A stretch of DNA of 38,770 nucleotides from JAYYZW01 sp036339995 (GTDB lineage: Bacteria; Pseudomonadota; Gammaproteobacteria; Ga0077536): positions 1-38,770 of the forward strand of contig JAYYZW010000025.1 of NCBI GenBank assembly GCA_036339995.1, in the 5' to 3' direction. Below are positions 17,811-26,397 of this stretch, piece after piece. The notes beneath the pieces are model-generated. The model saw only the letters and a program-made list of their open reading frames with translations. It did not search any database and was not told the origin of the DNA. Positions within the stretch are counted from its first letter, which is position 1, and the number at the start of each line of letters is the position of its first letter. Position numbers and translations under genes: made by a program.

Positions 17811-19028
17811 TCAGGCACCGAGCGTCTGGCGGATAGTCAGCTTAGCCAACTGCGACATGTGCACCTCGTCCGGTCCGTCAGCGATGCGGACCAGGCGGGC
17901 ATAGGTGAAGATCTCCGGAATCGGGGTGTCCTGGCAGATTCCCATGCCGCCGTGCGATTGCAAGGCGCGATCCGCGACCGTCTGGCACATTAAGGGCACC
18001 GTCACCTTGATCATAGCAAGGGCGTCCCTAGCTTGCTTGTTGCCTTCGCGGTCCAGCCGGTCGGCTGCCCACTGAGTCAGCAGTCGCGCCTGTTGAATCT
18101 CGCAGCGGGACTTGGCGATATCCTGGCGGATGCTCGATTGCTCGCTGAGTTTCTTGCCGAAGGCCACCCGGTTTTCGACGCGCTTGCACATGATGTCGAG
18201 CGCGCGCTGCGCGGCACCGATCAAGCGCATGCAGTGGTGGATTCGTCCGGGGCCCAGGCGGCCTTGAGCGATTTCGAACCCGCGGCCTTCGCCCAGTAGC
18301 AGATTGTCGACCGGTACGCGCACGTCAGTCAGGCGAACTTCGGCGTGTCCGTGCGGGGAATGCAGATCGTTCATAACACGCAAGGACCTGACGATCTCGA
18401 ATCCCTCGGTGCCTGCCGGGACGAGGATCATCGATTGCTGCAAGTGCCGGTCCGCGTTGGGATCGGTCTTGCCCATGAGGATATAAATCTTGTTGCGTGG
18501 GTCGAACACGCAAGAACTCCACCATTTTCGACCGTTGATTACATCTTCGTCGCCGTCCCGCTGGATGGACGTTTCGATGTTGGTCGCGTCAGAGGAGGCG
18601 ACCTGCGGTTCGGTCATGAGGTACGAGGATCGGATCTCGCCGGCAAGCAATGGCTCCAGCCATTCCTTCTTGTGCTCGTCGCTGCCGTAGCGCGCGAGAA
18701 CTTCCATGTTGCCGGTATCGGGCGCGCTGCAGTTGAAGATCTCCGAGGCCCAGTTGATGCTGCCCATTGCCTCGGCAAGCGGCGCATATTCGAGGTTTGT
18801 TAAACCCGGGCTGTAAGCCTCATATTCCTTGGGTAGAAAAAGATTCCACAGGCCCGCGTCCCGGGCTTTCTTTTTCAATGCTTCGATCTGCGGCGGCGGG
18901 ACCCACAGATTTTTCGGATCGTGCACGAATTCATAGATTTCGTCTTCTATGGGATAGACGTGCTCGTGCATGAAACCTTTGACCTGTTCGAGCAAGTGGC
19001 GGGATTTATCGTTGTATCCGAAATCCAT
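17811..19028 (-). CDS. Acyl-CoA dehydrogenase (ACAD10/11-like)
   Basis: FAD enzyme that makes the alpha,beta double bond of an acyl-CoA and passes electrons to ETF. 405 residues, full length, with ATG 19028 preceded by GAGG. Family features: a long N-terminal helix domain, the flavin-contacting LMTEPQVASSDATN (about residues 137-150), the middle beta domain with GRKWWSSC, the VAFGKKLSEQSSIRQDIA helix and the closing QSHGGMGICQDTP plus RIADGPDEVH. The last segment is diagnostic of the ACAD10/11 branch, some of whose members act on hydroxylated or phosphorylated acyl-CoAs. Chain length cannot be told. Neighbouring genes are both relics, so no pathway is indicated. Confidence 0.93.
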   Translation of the reverse strand: MDFGYNDKSRHLLEQVKGFMHEHVYPIEDEIYEFVHDPKNLWVPPPQIEALKKKARDAGLWNLFLPKEYEAYSPGLTNLEYAPLAEAMGSINWASEIFNCSAPDTGNMEVLARYGSDEHKKEWLEPLLAGEIRSSYLMTEPQVASSDATNIETSIQRDGDEDVINGRKWWSSCVFDPRNKIYILMGKTDPNADRHLQQSMILVPAGTEGFEIVRSLRVMNDLHSPHGHAEVRLTDVRVPVDNLLLGEGRGFEIAQGRLGPGRIHHCMRLIGAAQRALDIMCKRVENRVAFGKKLSEQSSIRQDIAKSRCEIQQARLLTQWAADRLDREGNKQARDALAMIKVTVPLMCQTVADRALQSHGGMGICQDTPIPEIFTYARLVRIADGPDEVHMSQLAKLTIRQTLGA

Positions 19029-19086
19029 GTTTGAACCTCATTTTTGTAGTTCGCGGATGGGGAAGGGCGCCTATATTACCGGGTTG

Positions 19087-19992
19087 TCAGATCCCGGACG
19101 ACTTGGGCAGTTCGAGTTCCTCGATCGTCCGCGGCCAATCTTTTTTCAAGAGTCGGGACAATGAACGATCGGCCAGGATGCGACCCTTAGTCTGGCACCG
19201 CGGACAGTAATTCAGTTCGTTGTCGACATAGCGAACACGCTGAACGCTTGTGTCGCACACCGGGCAGGGTTTGCCGTAGCGCCCGTGTACGGCCATTTCC
19301 GGGCGAAAGGCCGCGAACCTGCGTGGGAAATCATCATCGGTTTTTTCGCACAGCAATTGAGTCCAACGGGTTAAAACGGAAACGCATGATTAGAACATAC
19401 GGACGATCTCGTGCTTATCAAGCTTTTGTGTGAGTTGAATGGGCGACAGTCGTGCCGCGTGGAGAATTTCGTCTGAGTAAGCGTTTCCAATCCCGCTGTA
19501 AAGACGGGGATCGGTTAATGCGCGTTTCAAGGTGTGATTACGCAATGTCAGTCGGGTGGCAAACTGCGCCAGGTCGCACTCGAGCACCTCCTGTCCTTTA
19601 GGATCCAATTCGTCGAGTGCTTGCGCTCCGCAAACGATATGCAGCGAGGCGCGCTTTTTCGATCCGGCTTCGGTAAACGTCAGTGCGCCGTTGTCAAAAT
19701 GAAATACCGCCAGAATGTTTTTCGATCGCGAGGGCTTGGGATTTTCGGCTCACTGGAGACGCCCCGCGATCATGAGGTGAATAATCAACCAAAGGTCGCC
19801 ATCGAACCCCCATACGATGCGTTTGCCGATACGGCGCAGGGTGCGGATTTCACGGTTTTCGAGTGCCGTCGGCGCGGGATCAACGGTACGCAATACAAAG
19901 GGGCTTCGGAGTTCGATTCGAGTCAGACGACGCGCGATAATGCGCGCCTGGAGCGCCTCGACCTACACGGTGATATCGGGTAGTTCGGGCAC
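19087..19992 (-). pseudogene. Fpg/Nei-family DNA glycosylase with three in-frame stops
   Basis: A formamidopyrimidine-DNA glycosylase-type gene of full length (302 codons from GTG 19990-19992) kept in one frame throughout but carrying TAG at 19963-19965, TGA at 19750-19752 and TAA at 19390-19392. Expected residues there are Tyr (PELPDITV-Y-VEAL), Trp (IAGRLQ-W) and Glu. The rest is family standard: N-terminal Pro-Glu catalytic pair, RIGKRIVWGF with the Lys, the H2TH-region LYSGIGNAYSDEIL, and the zinc finger CPVC...YCPRCQT. The enzyme would excise oxidised purines such as 8-oxoguanine. As read, it gives no active product; conservation of frame and motifs implies recent loss. Confidence 0.9.
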
Positions 19993-20224
19993 GTTACCGG
20001 TTCTCGATTCCGCTGGTCGTCAAGTGATGAGCGCGGTGATCAGCAGGTCCGCGACTCGCTGCAGGCGATCGAGATGATAACGCTCTACCATGAGCCCGCC
20101 CGAACTGCGCTCGTCACTTCATTTCCGGCCCTTAGTCACTTTTATGGCATTCTAAACCGGGCGCTGAATGGTCGTGAATTGTTTAACCGGGAATTGGGGT
20201 GAGGTGGCACCCGGAGGTCGTAAT
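19993..20224. other. Intergenic region upstream of surE
   Basis: No gene recognised. A 23-codon minus-strand stub at about 20021-20091 begins MVERYHLDRLQRVADLL and ends at a stop; it resembles a gene start but is too short to name. GGAGG at 20212-20216 is the surE ribosome-binding site. Confidence 0.4.
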
Positions 20225-21136
20225 ATGCTGTCTAAACTGTTGGCCATCCCGTGCGGTATTTGTCTGTACTGCCTTCCGTTCGTGCTCTCGGCGGGCGGCG
20301 TGTCCGTGCTTCTTACCAACGACGATGGATACGATTCTCCGGGCATACGCGCGCTCAGCGCGGCACTGGCCGGCGCCGGGTATGAAGTCACGATCGTCGC
20401 ACCCCTGGAACAGCAAAGCGGCAGCGGTATGAAAGTGACGCTGGACGTGCTGGACGTGGTCGAGCAAGGCGCTGGCGTATGGACGGTGGACGGCAGCCCG
20501 GCCGACGCGGTTGCGATCGGAATTCACCGTGTCATGCGGGACGATCCGCCCGATGTCGTGATTTCCGGCGCCAACCTGGGTCAGAATCTCGGCAGCAACG
20601 TCATGCTGTCGGGCACCGTCGGCGCCGCCGCCATGGCAGCGCACGAAGGCATCCCCGCGATCGCGGTGTCGGTGGGGATCGATCTCGCCGAGCATGATGT
20701 CGAGCCCGAGCGCTTCCCCAGCACGCTCGATGCCTTCCCTCGGGCTGCCCGTTTGACGGTGCGGGTGCTCACGGCGCTTGCCCGGAGGCGGAACGAAGAG
20801 ACGAAGTTAATGCCACCGGGAGCGATTCTCAACCTCAATTATCCGGTTCTTCCCGCCACGTCTCTCAAAGGTGTTCGAGCGGCACAGGTTGGCGAATACG
20901 GGGGGTTCCGCCTCAGCTATCCTGAGGACGGAAGTGACACGGGCACGGTTCGCGCCACGATCGAGCAAGACCCACGTGGACTGGCTGAAGTGGACGCGGA
21001 CACGGCCTTATTCGTGGCGGGATTCGTGACGATCAGCGTGATCGAGCCCCGCTGGAACACAGTGGAAGGTGGGGCCAAGGTGATTCCTGAGTGGATAATC
21101 AAACTCGAACGTGAGCTTGGGCGCGCCGCGCCGTAG
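20225..21136 (+). CDS. surE: SurE-family 5'/3'-nucleotidase with signal peptide
   Basis: SurE enzymes are metal-dependent nucleoside monophosphate phosphatases and short-polyphosphatases. Start ATG 20225 is fixed by GGAGG eight bases upstream. It adds a hydrophobic leader (KLLAIPCGICLYCLPFVLSA, residues 4-23) before the family core LLTNDDGYDSPGI, with the metal-binding pair D33-D34. Other hallmarks: LEQQSGSGM, DGSPADAV, SGANLGQN and SGTVGAAAMAA. Cytosolic SurE lacks a leader and has about 250 residues; this one has 303 and looks exported to the periplasm or anchored, closer to secreted acid-phosphatase-type SurE. There is no pcm, nlpD or rpoS next to it, unlike the usual surE locus, so it is probably a paralogue with a scavenging role. 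Confidence 0.88.
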   Translation: MLSKLLAIPCGICLYCLPFVLSAGGVSVLLTNDDGYDSPGIRALSAALAGAGYEVTIVAPLEQQSGSGMKVTLDVLDVVEQGAGVWTVDGSPADAVAIGIHRVMRDDPPDVVISGANLGQNLGSNVMLSGTVGAAAMAAHEGIPAIAVSVGIDLAEHDVEPERFPSTLDAFPRAARLTVRVLTALARRRNEETKLMPPGAILNLNYPVLPATSLKGVRAAQVGEYGGFRLSYPEDGSDTGTVRATIEQDPRGLAEVDADTALFVAGFVTISVIEPRWNTVEGGAKVIPEWIIKLERELGRAAP

Positions 21137-21239
21137 TGGATAGCAAAGACAAAAATGGCCGGACCGGTCGAGAACTGCGCGGGCCGTGTACACCGCCAAG
21201 CCGTAGTGCCCGGATCGGACGGCACCATAGCAGAGCGAC

Positions 21240-21554
21240 GAGTATGTTTTTAGCGACGAGAGCGAAGAGTCAGGTGCTCCGTTGGCTATGAACGCAAACT
21301 GTCTCAAGTATTCTGACGAAGGACACGCCTCGAAACGGACCGTCCGGCAGGGATTCTCCTGCGGTCTTGCGCGGGAGCTCGTAATTTTCGATATTGACGC
21401 AGTTGAGTTGGCCATTGACGCGCTCGATGCACGAAATCGCCACGTCGACCAATTCCGCAGGCGTAACCTCCTTGCGAGCCACCTGCTCCGCCAGGTCGAG
21501 TGCATCGTATTTTTCGAATTCTATGGTCAAGTGGCAGTCCTTTTTTGCGTCCAC
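21240..21554 (-). pseudogene. Amidase-signature enzyme relic (N-terminal fragment)
   Basis: The reading YDALDLAEQVARKEVTPAEL followed by VDVAISCIERVNGQLNCVN is the standard first helical region of amidase-signature hydrolases (normally about 470 residues). FRGVSFV then matches the GVPFLLKD strand, but the frame shifts near 21310 and continues in another frame as IANGAPDSSLSSLKTYSS before being lost. The catalytic Lys/Ser/Ser region is absent. Frameshift plus 3' truncation. Confidence 0.75.
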
Positions 21555-21594
21555 TTTATTGCTGTTCTACTGATAGACCGCGATTAGAATATGT

Positions 21595-23667
21595 TCATTG
21601 TGCCGCGGTAATTGCAACGCGGTTGTCGTGGAATGCCGCTCCGCCGGTGGGCCCTGCGGGGTCGGCCCCGGTCAATACATTGATGCCGAGACCGGTCTTG
21701 AAGGCGTCGTTCGGCCACACACTTTCGGCCACGACTACCCCTGGTTGAAGTCCGTCGAACAACTCCGCGTGAAGTTCGAGTGCGCCGCGTGCATTGCTGA
21801 TTCGGATCGGGTCGCCGTCAGCAATCGACAAGCGTGCCGCATCGGCCGAGTGCATCATCAGCGTTGGCCGTCGTTCGCGGCGTTTGGAAGTTGACGTTTC
21901 ATTGAACGTTGAATTGAGAAAATTTCGCGCGGGAGCGGTAACGAGGCGGAAGGGCAGTTCTTCATTCGCCGTTTCGATCGCATTCCAATGATCGGGTAGA
22001 CGCGGCATTGCGTGCGTTGTGCCGGGGCTAACGAAACCCTGCGGACCCATCGACGGCCAATTGGCGGCAAAGTGCCAGCGTTTATCCACGTGGCCAAAAC
22101 CGTTTATAAAATGGGCTTCATCGAAGTCAGGTTGCGCATCCAGCCAACGTTGGCGTTCGAGATTTTCGAGGTTTCCCCAGCCGGAGGCGTTGAGCGTCCA
22201 ATCGATAATCTCACGCGGGTTCATGTTGAAGCCCCGGTGTTCCGCGCCAACGCGTTTGGCCAAAGCACAAATCACCTCGTGGTTAGAGCGGCATTCGCCA
22301 GGCGGCTCAACGATCTTCGGTCCGAATAGGATGTGCTGGTGCCCGCCGCTTTGGTAAAGGTCATCGTGTTCGAGAAACATCGTCGCCGGCAGCACGATAT
22401 CCGCCATTTTTGCGGTTTCGGTCATAAATTGTTCATGTACGCAGGTAAATAGATCGGTACGCGCGAATCCTCGTTGCACGGCATTGAGGTCGGGCGCTAC
22501 GGACATCGGGTTGGTATTCTGAACTAGCAGCGCCGTAACCGGAGGCCCGTCGCCGAGCGCGAATTTTTCGCCAGTCAGTACCGCGCCGATGCGTGATTGA
22601 TCGAGCAAACGCACTGTGGGGTCGAGGGCATCGAGTCCGTCAATGAGCGTACGGTCCCAGTGATAGATTGCACCATTGTTATGCAGTGCGCCTCCGCCTA
22701 AATGCTGCCAGGACCCAGTGATAGCGGCAATCGATGCCGCAGCATGCATGTTGACTGCGCCATTGCGCTGTCTAGCGAAGCCGTAGCCTAGGCGTAGAAA
22801 TGTTTTGGGGTGTTGCCCTATCAGCGCGGCGAAACGTTCAATAGTCGCCGTCGGCACACCGCAGATGGCGTTCGCCCAAGCAGGTGTACGGGATGCGAGA
22901 TGCGCTTCGAGATCTTCCGCGCAGTCCGTATAGCGGGCAAGGTAGGTGCGATCTGCATAGCCATCGCGAAATAGAACGTGCATGACAGCACATGCGAGCG
23001 CACCGTCAGTGCCCGGTTTTACGCATACGAAGAGGTCGGCTTGCTTCGCCGTGGCGTTACGATAAATGTCGATGACCACAATTTTGGCCCCATGCTTGCG
23101 CCGCGCAGCCAAGGCATGAGCCATGACATTGATCTGCGTGGCGGCCGCATTGGTACCCCAGATCACGATGACATCGGAATGCGCCATCTCGCGCGGGTCT
23201 ACACCGCTGATGCGTCCGGCACCGGCAGCGTAACCGCTCCAGGCGAGCGTAGTGCAGATGGTTGCGTGCTCGCCGGAGTAGCGTTTGGTGTGCCGCAGTC
23301 GGTTTATACCGTCGCGCATCACCATGCCCATCGTACCGGCGTAGAAATACGGCCAGACAGACTCCGATCCGTACGCGTGCTCGGCGGTGAGGAAGGCTTC
23401 AGCAACCTCGTCCAAGGCCGCCTCCCAGCTGATCGGCTCGAATTTTGCTAATCCTTTTTCGCTGCGCCGTTTGAGTGGCCGGGTGAGTCGATCGGGGTGA
23501 TGAATGCGTTCGGCATAGCGCGCTACTTTGCTGCAGATAACCCCGGCGGTGTAGCTGTTGTCTCGTGCACCACGCACTCGGCCAATGCGTTCAGGCGTGA
23601 GACGCTCGACTTCGAGCGCGCAAGTCGATGGGCAATCGTGCGGGCAGGCGCTATTGAGGTAAGTCAT
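21595..23667 (-). CDS. Molybdopterin (bis-MGD) oxidoreductase, second and unrelated copy
   Basis: 690-residue DMSO-reductase-superfamily protein. [4Fe-4S] ligands are C8, C12, C16 and C45 with relay Lys K47, starting CPHDCPSTC. The segment GEHATICTTLAW places C138 as a candidate molybdenum ligand. VIVIWGTNAAATQINVM is the MGD-binding strand and VWPNDAFKTGLGINVLTG is in the C-terminal domain. No twin-arginine leader is seen. It differs strongly from the copy at 12657 and is not a recent duplicate. The subfamily includes uncharacterised oxidoreductases often annotated as formate-dehydrogenase or acetylene-hydratase-like; substrate unknown. No partner subunits are adjacent. The ribosome-binding site at ATG 23667 is weak. 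Flanked by relics on both sides. Confidence 0.88.
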   Translation of the reverse strand: MTYLNSACPHDCPSTCALEVERLTPERIGRVRGARDNSYTAGVICSKVARYAERIHHPDRLTRPLKRRSEKGLAKFEPISWEAALDEVAEAFLTAEHAYGSESVWPYFYAGTMGMVMRDGINRLRHTKRYSGEHATICTTLAWSGYAAGAGRISGVDPREMAHSDVIVIWGTNAAATQINVMAHALAARRKHGAKIVVIDIYRNATAKQADLFVCVKPGTDGALACAVMHVLFRDGYADRTYLARYTDCAEDLEAHLASRTPAWANAICGVPTATIERFAALIGQHPKTFLRLGYGFARQRNGAVNMHAAASIAAITGSWQHLGGGALHNNGAIYHWDRTLIDGLDALDPTVRLLDQSRIGAVLTGEKFALGDGPPVTALLVQNTNPMSVAPDLNAVQRGFARTDLFTCVHEQFMTETAKMADIVLPATMFLEHDDLYQSGGHQHILFGPKIVEPPGECRSNHEVICALAKRVGAEHRGFNMNPREIIDWTLNASGWGNLENLERQRWLDAQPDFDEAHFINGFGHVDKRWHFAANWPSMGPQGFVSPGTTHAMPRLPDHWNAIETANEELPFRLVTAPARNFLNSTFNETSTSKRRERRPTLMMHSADAARLSIADGDPIRISNARGALELHAELFDGLQPGVVVAESVWPNDAFKTGLGINVLTGADPAGPTGGAAFHDNRVAITAAQ

Positions 23668-23801
23668 GGTAGATGTTTTATACGGTGGTTACGTCGATTA
23701 TAAGCGTGTCGCCAGGCCGCCGCTCGTAGGGCAGCGTGATGACGAACAACTGTGATTAGCCAGATTATGGTGCCAGATGCATCACCGCGCTCGGGATTTG
23801 A

Positions 23802-23924
23802 TCATTTAGTGTCTGCGCGACGCAGGTGCGCAAAAAGCGGCCAGTGAGCCTCGTTCTCATACAATTCCGCCTGGCTAACATCGATTTGAGCGAGCGGTAC
23901 CTGACTAGGGTCGAGGTCAATCAT
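23802..23924 (-). pseudogene. Cytochrome P450 N-terminal fragment
   Basis: MIDLDPSQVPLAQIDVSQ continues to HWPLFAHLRRAD before a stop. This matches the start of many bacterial P450s, where a 'xxIDVSxxELYxxxxHWxxFxxLRRxDPVHY' pattern precedes the first helix. The remaining 350 or so residues, including the heme Cys loop, are absent. Too short for certainty. Confidence 0.5.
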
Positions 23925-23992
23925 GCGTGGCTTAAGGTTGACGCAAATAGTTGATAAGCCACCGCCGGCACCCGAACGGCGCGCAGCCGACT

Positions 23993-24019
23993 CCCGGATT
24001 CCGCTCCGCTTCATCCGGG
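23993..24019. repeat. Short palindromic repeat
   Basis: CCCGGAT and ATCCGGG separated by 13 bases (TCCGCTCCGCTTC), followed by CTACGCGAGAG. This is the widespread 'CCGGATTxCGCTxCGCTxCATCCGGGCTACG' type of intergenic palindrome seen in many proteobacteria. It sits 54 bases before the LLM monooxygenase start. Confidence 0.65.
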
Positions 24020-24072
24020 CTACGCGAGAGGGATCGTATCCTTGCGGATCGAGTTGCTATGATTGATACGCG

Positions 24073-25365
24073 ATGGTCAAACAGATCCATCTATCCGCGT
24101 TCAATCATTTTTCTCCGGCACCGCACATGCCGTTGTCGTGGATCTATCCGCGCGAGAAGATCACGCATTACTGGTATGAAGCAGAATACTGGGAATCGGT
24201 CGTCCGTACGCTAGAACGCGGCCGCTTCGACATGCTTTTTTTCGCCGATAGCCTGCACGGTGGCGCCTCGGACGATCAGATCCGGTACGCCATTCAATTT
24301 CCAACCCATGATCCCGTATCGCTGATAAGCTATTTGTCTGGTATCGCCAAAACGCTCGGCTTTGCGGTGACGATGTCGACGACGTTCTACCCGCCGTTTT
24401 TCCTGGCGCGAACGCTAGCGACGCTCGATCACCTCACCAAGGGACGCATCGGGTGGAATATCGTGTCCTCGCATTCGTCAGGCGAAGCGCGAAATTTCGG
24501 CATGGACGAACTGCCGGCACACGACGAGCGTTATGACCGCGCGGACGAATACATGGAAGCCTGTTATGCGCTCTGGAACAGTTGGGAAGACGACGCGGTG
24601 GTCATGGACATGGAAGGCAAGGTGTTCGCCGATCCGGCCAAAGTTCATCGCGTTGACTTCGTGGGGAAGTGGTACAAGACGCAGGGGCCCCTTACGGTCA
24701 TCCCGTCGCCGCGCCGCCGTCCGTTTCTGTTTCAAGCCGGCCAATCCGAGCGCGGCAAAGCGTTCGCCGCACGCCATGCCGAGGGAATTTTCAGCGCTGC
24801 CCGGGGCACGAAACAGATGCGTGCCTACTGCGAGGATCTAGCGACACGCCGGGAGGCGCTCGGCCGCGATCCAGCCGAGATCCCTATCTTCTGGGCCGGA
24901 CAACCGATCGTCGCCGCAACCGAAGCTGAAGCGCGCGATCGCTACGCCGAGATCCGCGCGCGTATCCCGCTCGAAGCCTCGCTGGCGCAGATGTCCATGC
25001 ATTGGGGCATCGAATGCTCGGACTACGATATCGATCTGCCCGTTACCGATCTGGAAGTCCCCGGCACCCGGGGCCTGTTCGAAATTTATCAAGAATCCGA
25101 TCCCAAGATTACGTTGCGCGATATTGCCAAGAGTTATCTCTCCGGCAGCGACAAGAATCCGCTCATTGGCACCCCAGACCAGGTTGCCGATGCGATGCAA
25201 TATCTCTTGGAGGAGGGCGGCGGCGATGGATTTCAAATCTCGCCACCGTACTATGCGCCGGACTATTATGCAGATCTGGTCGATCAGCTCATCCCGGTCC
25301 TGCAAAAACGCGGTATCTACCGTGAGGATTACAATGGCAGTACATTGCGAGAACACCTCGCATAA
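24073..25365 (+). CDS. LLM-class flavin-dependent monooxygenase (NtaA/SnaA/DszA type)
   Basis: Reduced-FMN-dependent monooxygenase of the bacterial luciferase superfamily, NtaA branch; relatives attack nitrilotriacetate, EDTA, dibenzothiophene sulfone or pristinamycin precursors. 430 residues. Seen: HLSAFNHFSPAPHMPLSW near the N-terminus, ERGRFDMLFFADSLH, LDHLTKGRIGWNIVSSHS, the NFGMDELPAHDERYDRADEY block and FLFQAGQSERGKAFAARHAE, all standard. A separate FMN reductase would be needed and is not adjacent. A hydantoinase A stump starts 19 bases after its stop on the same strand, so it probably belonged to an operon for cyclic-amide or N-heterocycle breakdown that has since been cut. Confidence 0.92.
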   Translation: MVKQIHLSAFNHFSPAPHMPLSWIYPREKITHYWYEAEYWESVVRTLERGRFDMLFFADSLHGGASDDQIRYAIQFPTHDPVSLISYLSGIAKTLGFAVTMSTTFYPPFFLARTLATLDHLTKGRIGWNIVSSHSSGEARNFGMDELPAHDERYDRADEYMEACYALWNSWEDDAVVMDMEGKVFADPAKVHRVDFVGKWYKTQGPLTVIPSPRRRPFLFQAGQSERGKAFAARHAEGIFSAARGTKQMRAYCEDLATRREALGRDPAEIPIFWAGQPIVAATEAEARDRYAEIRARIPLEASLAQMSMHWGIECSDYDIDLPVTDLEVPGTRGLFEIYQESDPKITLRDIAKSYLSGSDKNPLIGTPDQVADAMQYLLEEGGGDGFQISPPYYAPDYYADLVDQLIPVLQKRGIYREDYNGSTLREHLA

Positions 25366-25384
25366 ATAGCTAGAGCACGTCCCA

Positions 25385-25480
25385 ATGGCGAGAATAGGCG
25401 TAGATGTCGGCGGCACGTTTACCGATTTGATCCTCGAGTCCGGCGCGAAAAATGACCACGCCGGCCGTGCGGATCGCTAA
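25385..25480 (+). pseudogene. Hydantoinase/oxoprolinase A stump (plus strand)
   Basis: Thirty-one codons reading MARIGVDVGGTFTDLILESG, the phosphate-binding N-terminus of hydantoinase A / 5-oxoprolinase (normally about 680 residues), then unrelated sequence to a TAA at 25478. It directly follows the LLM monooxygenase and its 3' end meets the tail of an oppositely oriented stump of the same family. Confidence 0.8.
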
Positions 25481-25770
25481 CCCGGGTCGCCCTTTTCAGG
25501 CAGCGCCGGGTCCGGATAGGAGCGCTCGATGAGCGCGTTGGTCGTGGTCGTCGTGCCGTGTACGAGTGTCGAAATCTCGTCGAACGGAAGCCCCGAGCTT
25601 TCGATCGCCTCGATCGGGTCTTGGGCCGCTCTGCGGATCGCATCGATCACGCCTTCCGAGCGGTCCCACTGGGTGGTAAGCACCTTGGCCGTTGCCCGTT
25701 CTCCCGATTCCTCGTTCCAGCCGAACAAATCCGTAAAGGTTCCTCCAACGTCAACTCCAACGCGCCACAT
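25477..25770 (-). pseudogene. Hydantoinase/oxoprolinase A stump (minus strand)
   Basis: Start ATG 25770 is preceded by GGAGGT at six bases. The reading MWRVGVDVGGTFTDLFGW and FDEISTLVHGTTTTTNALIER is the N-terminal ASKHA-type fold of hydantoinase A, with the VHGTTxxTNA motif. After about 85 residues the family match ends and a stop follows at 25477. A full gene would have about 600 more residues. With the plus-strand stump it looks like the result of one deletion that removed the 3' ends of two convergent hyuA genes. Confidence 0.85.
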
Positions 25771-25892
25771 GTGTCTACCTCCGCTTTTATGCGTCCGGGT
25801 CAATTATTCTCGGATGTAACTACGCTAGCTTAGTAGACGCGTGGAAGTGAATTCAAGCCGAACTACCGAAGCCACTGCCCATGTTGTCCGAG

Positions 25893-26354
25893 TCAGTCGT
25901 GGGGGTAGCCCAGCGGCGGGAACTGCTCGACCGCTGTGCCCTGGGGCGCCATGGATTCAACATCGATCTGCCGTGTTTCGAACGACCAGTCGCCGTCGAG
26001 TTTCACCAGGGTATCGTTGTAGGTGCCAGTGACGTAGAAGCCTTCGTCGGTCTCATTGCTGACGGCACTGGCTAGAAGGTAGGAGACAGACCGCGCAGTG
26101 TCTCCGTCCACTTCGATCAGCGCGGACATGATCATGTGTTTCAAGTGCCGCACGCCCGCGCGGAAATGATCGTGGTAATACGCATACCATCCCTGGATGG
26201 CTTCGCGCCCGACGACGTCGTAATGACCGTCGTAATATGGTTTGAGTATCGCGTCCTCGGCGAACAGCAAGGCGACTTCGGCGGCGCTGCCACGATCGAC
26301 CAGATGACAGTAGGCGGCGAGCGTTTGCTCGATGGTGGTGATGTCATTAGCCAT
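25893..26354 (-). CDS. SnoaL/NTF2-like protein
   Basis: A 153-residue NTF2-fold protein: ITTIEQTLAAYCHLVDRG, then ALLFAEDAI and YDVVGREAIQGW, and later HLKHMIMSALIEVDGD and a VKLDGDWSFETRQI strand. Members include small dehydratases, isomerases and ring-hydroxylating dioxygenase beta-like proteins; the HxxxMI strand is common in the group acting on aromatic or steroid intermediates. No specific function can be assigned. It lies 43 bases upstream of acoC-acoB-acoA's 3' end, on the same strand, so it could be a distal member of that transcript. Confidence 0.8.
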   Translation of the reverse strand: MANDITTIEQTLAAYCHLVDRGSAAEVALLFAEDAILKPYYDGHYDVVGREAIQGWYAYYHDHFRAGVRHLKHMIMSALIEVDGDTARSVSYLLASAVSNETDEGFYVTGTYNDTLVKLDGDWSFETRQIDVESMAPQGTAVEQFPPLGYPHD

Positions 26355-26397
26355 GAATGACCCCTATGTAATACACACGCTTAGCGTAAGCACGTCG

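Larger units (their letters stand above)
23668..24072. other. Intergenic region with relic and palindrome
   Basis: About 400 bases separate the divergent molybdopterin oxidoreductase and LLM monooxygenase genes. It holds a P450-like fragment (listed) and a short palindrome at 23993-24019; nothing recognisable in 23668-23801. Both promoters should lie here. Confidence 0.5.

Noticed and set aside
19750..19752. TGA in the Fpg-like gene as selenocysteine
   Set aside because: The family has Trp there, not Cys, and two other stop codons interrupt the same gene.
8211..19965. TAG in the dodecin, J-domain and Fpg genes as a recoded amber (for example pyrrolysine)
   Set aside because: The three positions expect different residues (Gln-like, Lys-like, Tyr), and each gene has another independent lesion.
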